From positions 1-64,000 of the forward strand of contig BDSI01000177.1 of assembly GCA_003117195.1 (NCBI GenBank): a stretch of 64,000 nt of DNA. Reading direction: 5' to 3'. Source of the stretch: Eudorina sp. 2006-703-Eu-15. Its lineage: Eukaryota; Chlorophyta; Chlorophyceae; Chlamydomonadales; Volvocaceae. A model generated the notes under the pieces. It was not told where the DNA came from, did not search any database, and saw only the letters and a program-made list of their open reading frames with translations. Shown here piece by piece: positions 1 to 10,900 of this stretch; the first letter of the stretch is position 1; every line of letters starts with the position of its first letter. The translations under genes and the position numbers were made by a program.

Positions 1-3000
1 CCCGACCCTCTCTGCCAGGCACCCGACCTCCGCATCCACCGCATCCACCGCCGCCGCGCAAGGCCTAGCACGTATTGCCCCCTCTCCCTCCCCCCCAACC
101 TTGAGCTGCGTCTCCGACGTCACCCGGGGCAGCACCAGCTCCATCTGAGCGGGGACGGCGGGGAGCGGCTTGGCGGCCCCGGGGGAGGCCCCCCGCTCCG
201 CCGCCTGCCGGGCCGCCAGGTCCAGGAACCAGCCCCCCGCCACGAAGTACCAGGTGCGACCCGTCTCATCACTGGGGGAGGGCGTTTAGGGAGGAAGGGG
301 CTGGGTTGGTGGAAGGAGGGGGGCACGGGGGGGGAGGAGGCGGCAGGCGAAGGGGCGGGGAGAGCGTGTGTTTGGGGGCAAGGGGGAGAACTGCCAGGGT
401 CCCTACCCCCCCTGTCGCGCCCCGCCCCGCTCCCCGTCCTGTTAACCACCATCCCCCCCCACCTCTCAGTCCGCCCGCCCCCCTTTCCTCGCCCCCCACC
501 TCCTGCTCACCCTTTCCTCCACCCCCCACCCCTCAGCCCCCCCCAACCCCCTTCCTCACCAGGAGACCTCCACGTGCTGCACGTGCCAGTCGTTGGGTCC
601 GCCCACCGCGTTGCCGCCCCCCAGCAGCCCCGAGGGCGCGGGGCTGTGGGTCAGCACCACCGCCTCCACCTCGTCCATCCACGGCAGGCTCACCGGCTCC
701 AGCACCGAGAACTTGTCGCCCCTGACAGACATCCGGGCCCCCCCAAGGCCCCCATATCAATACACATACACAACACATACACACACATACAGCGGGCAAA
801 GGGCGCGAGCAGAAGAAATGGGGGATCAAGGAACGAAAGGAATCGGGGAGATAGGGGATGAGGGCCGGGGCAGTGTCCAACGGCGGACCCATGGGTCAGC
901 AAGGGTGTCACCAGAGGGAGGGATGTTACTTTCGGGGCAGAGCTACCCTCTTCCCTCTTTGATGAATAAAAGGCCCCCGGGGAGCTCCAAGGGTCCAGGG
1001 GCCCCCTTACCCCTCCCCTCCCCTTCGCTCTGGCCGTCAGCGCAGTGGGTATACACACACGTCTTCACATCCTCCTCCATACCCCGCCCCTTTTTGCCGC
1101 CTCCCACCGCACCCCACCCCGCCCCATCCCACCCCGCCCGGCCCGCTCCCGCTCACTCCTTGAGCGGCGTGCCGGCGGGGTTGATGGCCACCAGGCTGCT
1201 CTTGACGGCGGTGGCGTCCGCCCCGCTGCCCCTGTGGCCCTGCAGCCGGATGAACACCCGCCCCCGGGTGCCGCCGTTCCTCTCCGGACCCGTGAAGACG
1301 CTGATGCGGAAGCTGGCGGTGCTGGCGGTCCGGGACACCTGAAAGGCCCGGGGGGGGGGGAGGGGGGTAAGAGTTGCAGAGCAGAGGGAGGGCAGCCGCG
1401 GGGGGCGGGGAGGTAAAAACACAAGGCAAGCCCAGGGGGGGGGGCCGGGTGAAGCCGCGGGCGGGCTGAAGGCGTCAGGCCAGGTTTGTGGGAGATGACG
1501 GGAAGGGCCGACTGCCCAAGGGGCGCGCCATCGTAAGGTAGGCGCTCACAGACACGGCCGGCCGATAGGCGTGGCCGTTGCGGGCAGCTCGCGTGCCCCC
1601 ATCTCCCCCCCCTTGCTTCCCTCCCCCTCCTCCCCCCCAGCTTCCTCCCCCTCCTCCCCCCTGCTTCCTCCCCCTCCTCCCCTTCCCCCCCGCCCCCACC
1701 TGTGCGGGCATCGCACTGGCGGGTGCCATGGTCAGCAGGGCCCCTCCCCCCTCGGAGGAGGAGGAGGGGAGGAAGGCCACTTTGGGGTCCTGGGCACCCG
1801 ACAGGGCCACCTGCGGACAGGAACAGGCGGGGACCAGAGGGGGAGGAGGTATAGGAAATTGGTAGGCATTTCAAACTGCGCTGCTGCCAGGGGAAGGGGA
1901 GGAGGGGATAAGGGGGGAGGTAAAGTGGCAGGCAAGGGGGGGGCCCAAGGGTTGGTTCGGGCGCGTTGCTTAGCTAAGCACATACACTCGGTATTTGACG
2001 CGTCCACTCCCTGTTGCCCGACCGTGGACTTACCTGAGGTCGTCCAAGAGGCATGCGTTCATCGTTTTAGGTGTCGTCATCAACCCCATCCCCACCCAAC
2101 CGCCCCACCCCCCTACCCCCTGCGCACCTCGTTCGCCCGGGCCGCCCGCTCCAGGGAGGTCGTGAGGGCCTTATCCAGCAGCGGGCCGCACAGCAGCACG
2201 GGGTCCACCCACACCGCCCGGGCGCCACCGCTGAAGTCGCTCTCCACCACCAGGTGCAGCTGCCTGCCGGGGGGGGGGGCCACAAGGAAAGGCGGGGAGA
2301 GGTCGCGGGGGACTTTTCGCGGTTTCGCAAAAGGAAACCGCGATAAGTCGCCGAATGGGTATAGCAGAAGTAACCGTTACAAGGTGGACCCGAGTCCTCG
2401 CGACCCGGGTCGCAGTGGTTGTCCTCGCCCGGGGCCCCCCCTCCCCGACTCGCCTGCAGCCCAGCAGCGCCACGCAGCAGCGGCGCACCTCCCCCGCCGC
2501 CCCCACCCAGCGAGCCCAGGCCAGGGAGCCGTCGCGGACCACACTGAAGCGCACCGGGGCGGGCGGGGTGCCTGTTGCGGGGACACGGACGGGGTGTACG
2601 GAGGGGGTGTACGGAGGGGGGTACGGAGGGGGTAGGGTGCTTGAAAGCAGCCAGGCAAGGCAGGAGGTAGGCACTGGCGGGTGGATGAATGGAAACTTCC
2701 ATAGACACGCACACCAGGAATTAACAACCAGGTGTGGGAACGGGCTGGCTGCAGTGGGGACGGGCCGGTTGGTTTCCGTCCCCCAATCTGACCGGCCCGA
2801 ACCCCCTGACCCCCTCCCCACCACCAGTGCCGCGCCCTGCATCCCGGCTCCCCCGACCCCCCCCCCAATTTCCTATACCCTCCCCCTCTCCACCCTGCTT
2901 CCACGCACCCATCCAGGACTGTCACCACAGGACCCACACCTCCCACACCTGCCACCCGCCCACACCTGCTACCCACACCTCCTACCCACCACCCACAACT

Positions 3001-4950
3001 CCCTCCCTCCCACCCACCCACCCACCCACCCACCCACCCACCCACCCACCCACCACCCACCCACCCACCCACCCACCACCCACCCACCCACCCACCCACC
3101 CACCCACCCACCCACCCACCCACCCACCCACCCACCCACCCACCCGCGCTATCATCCAGCGCCACGTAGCAGCTGAGCCACATGTACTTGTCCCCACCCG
3201 CCGCCTCGGCCGCCCGGTCCAGGCTGTAGCTAACAACCACACACTCGCGGACTCCGGGAACCAGACCGCCGGCCAATGGCTCCCGGGAGGCCACAGCCGC
3301 TGTCGCCGCCGCTGCCAGGGCCTGGATCCCCGCCGGGGCGGCGGCGGCGGAGGCGCCAGTGCCCCTGCCGTACACGGTCCCTGCCGCGGCGGCGGCGGCG
3401 GCGGGGTCGTCCGGGTCAACGGCCTTGAAGCCGCCTCGGGCCTGAATGGCGATGGAGCGGCTGCAGACCTGGCCTCGGATGCGCACCTGGGAGCGGTTGG
3501 AGGGGTTGGAGGGGCTATAGGGGTTGGGGTGTGAAGGGGAACGAACTTGCTCGGAGAAACCCTGGTGAAGAACTTTTAAGAGTTGTTGCGGTGAAGGGAG
3601 GAAAGAGGCGGTGCGGGAGCAGGAGAGAGTGGCGGGGAGGGAGGAGCACGCCGCGGGGGAGGTGGCGGGATCGCCGAGCCGCGGTGAGGGGATCCCCAAA
3701 GGGGGGACGGGGCGGGAAGGACGTGATTGCGTTGAGGACAAGCGGGACCCTCCCTCCCTCCCTTCCCCCCTCCCTGCCCACACAAACAAGCGCAAGCACA
3801 CACGCCCGCCCACGTAAGATATGTCTGGGCAGCTTCTGTCAGCTCCGCAACCCGTTCTCCTTACATGTTTGCCCTTTATCCCGCCCGCCCCTCTGCCCGC
3901 CCCTCCCGCGCACCTGCTCCCCCGGCAGGCCGATGCCCAGCAGGCCGTCGAAGCCCAGCTCGTAGTGGGATCTCACGCGCGTGGCCCTGAACACCGGGGC
4001 CGTCCGCCAGCTGTCCAGGAAGCGCAGGGCGGTGCGAGGCGCCGCCGCGGGGGTGCGGCCCTGCAGCCACTCGCGCAGGGCCCCACCCTGGAGCAACCGG
4101 CCGGGGCCCTCCCCTCCCCCGAGCTGTACGGCAGGAACCGCACCTGCAGCGGGTGCGTGCGTGGTTTGCGAAGCGGGCCGGCAGCAGGCGGGCGGGCGTC
4201 GACCCATGGGACTCCGACCCATGGGACTCGACCCATGGCGCACAGCATGTTTGGTGATGCGGCCCCACGACAAGGCTGGTGATGCGGCCCCGTGACAAAA
4301 TGCATATGCCGTAACCGCGGGGGTTATAATATTGAATGCACGTTTTGGGTGCTCCTGTGCTGATGCTGATGCTGATGCCGGTAGTGAAAGATAAGGCCCC
4401 CGTGTGAGCTCGTGTCCCCGCCTGCCGCTGAGTCATCCCCTCCCTCACCCACGGGGCGGCCCACTCAAATTGTTGTCGTACTCACCGGGAAGTCCGGGCA
4501 GGGGATTGGGAGGCGGCGCCCTCCAAGAGCACTCCCCCGTGTTGCGATTGAAGTACAGTACGACCCCCGGGGGCCCGCCCGGCACCGCGCCTGGCTGGAA
4601 AGGGGGTGAGCGGCGGCGGGTCAGCGTGCATGGACGCGGGCGCGTTGCTGTGTGTAAGTGGGTAGGTGCGGTGGTACGTCCCCGCACCCTCTTAACCACA
4701 CACACCCGGCAGTGCTTGCCCTCCGCCTGGGAAAGTGTAGCAAGGAGGTGGATGTGGCAGGGGCCTACCCCTCTCTCGGCCCTTCCCCCCCGTACGTACC
4801 GCCATGTCCCATTCCTCCCAGGCGCATGGATCCGGCTGTAGCCCGGTCAGCTGGTCGCCCGGCTGTAGCCACTGCCGTACAGTCACCTCCCAGGACAGCG
4901 GCGGGTCACTGGTGGGGCACAGCACCTCGATGCGGTCCAGGTACCAGGCT

Positions 4951-4990
<40 letters not shown>

Positions 4991-7900
4991 TGGGGGGGCC
5001 CACATGGCGGGGTGTGGGGCAGGGGGGAGGGGGGTAATGGGAAATTGGTAGACGTATTCAAACTGCGCTGCTGCCAGGGCAAAAGTCCGGTGAAGGATCA
5101 GCTGCACCAGGGAGGGATCTTCAGCGATGCGACGAAGGGGGACAGGGGGGGCCCAGGGGGGCTGGGGTTAGGCGGGATGTGGGTCCCTCCCCCCCAAACT
5201 CCCCCCCACACACACACATACCTCCGGTGGCGCCGCTGCTGGTCTTGACGCTGACCGAGTCCACGTTGCCTAATTGGGCTCCCCCCGCCAGCACCACCTT
5301 GTACAGCAGCACCCGGGCGGGGCACACCAGCGGGGGGACCTGCGGGGGGCCGGGGGCGGCGTGATGGTTCATCTTTCGCGGTTCGTGGTAAACTGGTAAT
5401 ACAACCGTTACAAGGTAGACAAGTAGTAGTCCACCGATGTGCTGGTGAGGAACAGCGATGTGGTGTGATGACAGACGGCGGGGGAAAGTTGGAGTCGGGT
5501 GTGTTGAATGAGAAGCCCACCCAGAACCGCCGACGGGTTGGTGTGTGACGGACCCAAGCCGGGGTTAGGTGTGGGTCGGACAGATTCCGGGTCGGCCCCG
5601 AAACCACAGATTTTCCAATCGGACCGTCGCTCTGGCAGCAGCAGCAGCACAGCTCCAAAATGTTTACCAATTTCCTGTCTCCCCCGCCCTCCCTCCCTGA
5701 CAGCCCTTGGAATCCCATGGTCACGTTCCCACCTGCACCTGGGCCTGGGCTGGGGCCATCCGGGAGCGCTCTGCGGATATGGGAACGGGCGGCGGGGATT
5801 CCGGAGCAGCGGGGCGGCCCGCTGGAGCTGCCTCCGCAGGTGCCGCCGCGTCAACCCGCTCCAACGCCTCTGGCGCCGGCGCAGCCGCGGCTGCGGCAGT
5901 GGCTGCGTCCGCGTCCGCCTCCGGCGGCGACAGCCCTGCCTCGGCGACGACAACGGGATCCTGTAAGCCCGCCGCCGCCGCCGCGGCAGCGACGGTTGCC
6001 GCAGTGGCCGCAACCACCACCGCCGCCGCCGCCGCCGCCACATCTGCAGCTTGCTCTTCCGTCCCTGCCTCAGTAGCAAGAACCTCCGACACGGCATCCT
6101 CCGATGCCACCGCCTCAGGATCAGCAGCGGCAGCAGTAGCAGCAGTAGCAGCAGTAGCAGCTGCAACGGCGGCCGGGAGCTCCGGCGGCGCGGCTTTCTC
6201 CGCCGCCGCCGCCGCCGCCGCCGCCCGCGGCTCAGACAGAGCCTCCGCAGCTGCCGCCGGCGGTGGCTGCTCCTGCGCCGGCGGCTGAATCGCCTCCGCC
6301 TCCGCCTCCATCGCCTCCGCTGCAGCGGCCGCAGCCTCCGGCCGCGACGGCGGTTCCGCAGCCGCCACAGCGCCACCCGGCTGCTGCTGCTGCGGCGGCG
6401 GCGGCGGCGGCTCCGCCGCCGCCTCCAGGGGCGAATCCTCCAGCAGCTCCTCGTCATCGCCACCACCGCCACCATCACCACCGGTATCTGGTATCTGTTC
6501 CGCCCCATCCGCCATCGCCAACGAAGGGCTGGGGGGCACCTCCAACGGCGGCGGCCCACTCCTCATTGCACCCATTGTCGGCAGCTCATCCACTTCCCCT
6601 GCCGGCTTCTCCAGCTCCATCTCCCGCTCCAGAGGCTCGACCTCCTTTCCCGCCAGGTCCGCTTGGCCCTCGGGCTGCGGCGGTGGCGGCGGCGACGGCG
6701 GCGGCGGCTCGACTGCCCCCGCCGCCGCCGGCGCTACCGCAGGCGGGGCCTCCGCCGCCGCCGAAGCCCGAGGCTGCTCAGCCGGGTTCGTGGGGTCTGG
6801 TTTCGCGAGGGGAGGAGCAGCCTGCAGCGTGGGGGTCTCGGGTGGGGGCGACCCCGCCCCCTTTGGCAACAGAGGCGGCGAGTCGGCCCCCGCCAACTCA
6901 CCCACCCCCCGACCCGGATCTGGATCCGGATTCGGATCCGGACCCGCACCCGAGCCGGAACCTGATCCAGGCACGACCAGTGGGGCCAGCGGCGCTAAGG
7001 GCCTCCTGAGCGGCGGCAGGGAGGAGGAGGAGGCGGCTGCGGCGGCGGGGTCGGGGCGGCTGCCGTCGTCCTCCACTGCCTCCGCCAGGGGGCCAGGACC
7101 CAGGGGAGCTGCTACTGCTGCTACTGGTGCTGCCGGTGCTGCTGGTGCAGCTTCCAAGGGAGGCGTCATACCGGCGTCACCCCCGGGCGGTGCACCAGCT
7201 CCGAAGTCGGGGACCGCCTGCTGCTGCTGCTCAGGCGGCGTCGGTTGTGGCGGTTGTGGCGGTTGTGGCGGCGATGGAGGTTGCGGCGGCGGTGGCGGTT
7301 GTTGTGGCGATGGCGGTTGTGGCGGCGGTGGCGGTTGTGGTGACGGCGGCGGTTGTGGCGGCGGTGGCGGTTGTGGTGGTGGCGACGCAGCCGCGCCGTT
7401 TTGCTCCGCGTCACGAACGGCTTGCTCCCAGGCGGACAGCTCACTGCCGTACACTGCCCCCACGTACGGCAATGACGTGACCTGCACATGGGCAGACATA
7501 TGGGCTCCAGGTAGGTGGCTAGGTAGGTAGGTGGTTGGCTTGGTAGATAGGTAGTTAGGTAGGTACAGGCCTCTCACCGACACGGGTGGCCACAGACGGC
7601 ACTCCCAGCAGTTGGGCTCCGCAGAGTCGGTAGACGGCGGCGGCGGCGGGGGCGGCATGGCGCCTGACGGCGCCGCCGCCGCCCCGTCGGCCCCCGCGGG
7701 CGGGGTCCCAGGGGCCGCGGCCGCGGCGACGGCGGCGGCGGCAGCTGCCCCCTGGCGGTAGGCGGCGCTGGCGGCCAGCCACCGCGTGAGGCCCCGCCAC
7801 TGGGCCCGCCAGAAGCCGGGTCGGGAGGGGAGCTGGGAGCCACCCAGCGCCACGGCCCCTGCGGCGGACGGCGGCGGCGGTGGCCCAGCACCGCACCCAT

Positions 7901-10900
7901 GTGGGCAGCAACAACGGCGGTGGGCACCGGGGTGAGGAGAGAACTCCAGGGTTGCAACGGTCGGCAGCAGGGGGCCTGATTGCCAGCAACTGTGATGGAT
8001 CACGCAGCTGTACGGTGCGGGCTTAACGGCAAGTCATGCGTGTGTGTGTGTGTGTGTGTGTGCATGAGAAGGGGAGACGCACCCGCTCGGTCTCCCCTCC
8101 CCTCCCTTCCGCTCCGCTCCGCTTCTCCCCACGCCTGCTGGCCTTCTTCCGCCCTCCTCCAGCCTGCCGGCCATGTTACCCGCGCTCCCTCCCCTCCCCT
8201 TCCCTCCTCCCAGCCCCTGCCTCAGGGCCCCCTCTCCTCCCCTTCCCTCCCCTTGCTCCTCCCCACCTGACGGCCGCTCCCGGGTCCGCACGTTGTGGTG
8301 CCACTCGCGCCACTGCCCCGGGTCGGGCAGGCGGGCGGGCAGGCCGCTGTCGGGGTTGCCGCCGTACAGCGCCGCGGTCAGGGCCCGGCGGAGGGCCGCC
8401 AGGGGCGGGGTCGCCGCCGACACACCTGCCACACAGGCCATCCCGCGTAAACACACACACACACATCGGAGCACATCGGGCGGGCGGGCGGGTTGCATTT
8501 CTAAACACACACATCGGAGCACATCATATATCATGATATACTTATAATCAATACGTTATAATCGCACTCCAGGGTCGGTGGGTCTCCCCACCAAGACATC
8601 ACGGCGCATAGCTGCAGATGAAGGCAGCCACCCTTCCCCTCCGCCTCACCCCGCGGCTGCCACCCCCACCCCCACCCCCACCCACCCCCGGCCCCGCCTC
8701 ACCCTCGCCCACCCCGGCCAGCGGCACCACGGGCTGCGGCTGCAGGCTGTCCGGCGGCGGCGCCCCCCTCAGCGCCATCAGCCAGTGCTTGCGGGACAGC
8801 AGCCCGTGCTCGGAAGGGTCCCAGCCGTCCGTGTGGATGAGCACCGCGCGGAGGAGCGGCAGCGGCAGCAGTCCGGGGGCCACCTCGTGGATCACCTGGC
8901 GGGGAGGGGCCGGGGGGGGGCCCAGCAGGGGAGGGCGGGGGGTGGCAGCGGGGGAGATGGTTGTAAGGAGGCGGGCGGTGAGGACGGGGCGGAAGAAGGG
9001 TTGTAAGGAGGCGGCCCCAGGGCCCCCGGTCCTCCGCTGCCTAGTCCGCCCGTTCATTCTTCACCGGACCTCTGCTCTCTGGCAGTCAGCGCAGTTAGAA
9101 CATGTCCACCAAATCTCTAATTGCCCCCACAACCTGATGCAGCTCGCTCGGCCCCTCAAGCCAACTAAGACAGCGGGAACGTTCAACCGGCCCCTGTTTC
9201 ATCAATAAAGACAGCGAAAACTGCCCTCCGTTTGTCAATCAAGACAGAGTGTCAATAAAGAATTCACGAAAAAAATCCACCGATTGCGTAGTAATTCTCC
9301 GGTTGTCCGCCCCCCGTCCCCCCCCCCCACACACACAACCCTGACGGCGTTTTGCTTGCAGGTGGGTAACAACGAGAGGATCGCACGCACGCACAGCATT
9401 GTGGTGTGAGTCTGTGTGGCCAAGGCAGCCGACCCGCACCAGCTGGTAGTCTTCCGCGACGCCGCGACAACAACAGCGCGCCAAATCGACAGCGTTCTTC
9501 CGACACCACAGCCTTTTATTTCTTATCTGGGTCGGGCAACGGGTATATTATATGCGCATACGGGCAAACTATCGGGCGCCACTTGGCCCCTCGCATGTCA
9601 CGCACTCCTGCTCTGCCTGCTGAAATAACACAGCCCTGACCTGGGCGGTTATGGGTGGGCTTCTTGTTAAACACACACAGCCCTGTCACCTGCTGCAGCT
9701 CGCAGGCGTCCAGGCGGCCCTTGCCCCGCGAGTCGTGGCGGCGCCACGCGTCCTCGCAGTCCTCCGCCCGGCTCACGAACACGTCGTGCAGCTGCGCCAG
9801 GGCCCCCAGGAAGGCCCCCCAGGTGGGCGGCGCGCCCTCCTCCAGCCCCAGTCCCGCCTGGCCAGGGCCGCCCTCCCCCTCCCCCTCGCCCTCGCCGTCC
9901 TCGGGTCCGGCCCCCCCGGCCGCGGCGGGGCCCGACCCGGGGTACATGGGCGACTGCAGGTCCAGCTCGACGGGGTCGGGGACCCGGCCCCTCACCCGGG
10001 CCAGCGCGGCCGAGATGTCTCTGCGCGTGTGTTGTGTTGTGGTGTGTTGTGTTGTGTCGGGGGAGGGCGGGAGGGAGGGCCCCAGACAAGGACGACGGGG
10101 TAGGCGGAAGAGTGAAAGAGGAGAGTATGTACCTAACATTGTATAACATACCTAACATTGTATAACATACGCAAGGGGGGGAGGCGCGACCAGGGCCCGC
10201 CGTGGACCCCGCCGTACCCTTGCCCTACACGCCTGATCCACCCTTTTGTCCTCCGCCCCCGGCCAAACCCGACTGCCCCGATTCCCCCCTACCGCCCTAA
10301 CCCCCCACCTGCACTGCCGGAGCCCCTCGTCGAACTCGGCCCGGGAGAGGGTGCCGTTGGCGTTGGCGTCCAGCACCGCCATCAGGTGCCTCGCCTCCCG
10401 GCCGGTGAGGGGCGGCTCACCCACCCGGGTGTCCAACAGGGCGCGGACCAGGTGGCGGACCTTCCGCGAGGGAGAGGAGTGTGTTTGTGTGTGTGTGGGG
10501 GGGCGGGTTGGGAGAAGGGCGGGGGAGGGTGGTGTCAAGGGCGTGGGGGGATTGGGGTGAGGAGACGGGCGGGACACAGGACAGGGCAGGGCAGGACAGC
10601 GGCGAATAACGCATTGGTCAGGGACACGGGTGCGGCGGAAAGGTCACAGAGGGCGGGGGGGGCCAGGTGGCCGCTGGGGGGTCGGAGAGCAGGAGGAGGT
10701 GGGAGGACAACTTGACATTACCCCCCCCAACCGCACATCAATCGCCAAGGCAGCGAACCGGGGGTGAGGTATTTCCTCCCCCCCGCATGTCCCCCAATCC
10801 CTTATCTCGCGGGCTCATACAGCCCCCTCCCCTCGCCTCCCCAGCCTCCTCTCCCCGGGGCGCACTCACACCGCTACGGCCACGGCGGGTTTCTCGCCGT

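Noticed and set aside
3914..4143. PA14 domain in the PLAT gene
   Set aside because: The order VRSHYELGFDGLLG then GQVCSRSIAIQ and YVALDD fits an NPCBM-type start better; PA14 hallmarks are missing.
5408..6559. Long Arg-rich and Ala/Ser-rich open frames over the PLAT-gene disordered exon
   Set aside because: They are other-frame readings of GC-rich trinucleotide repeats; the minus-strand 583-codon exon has flanking splice sites in the right phase.
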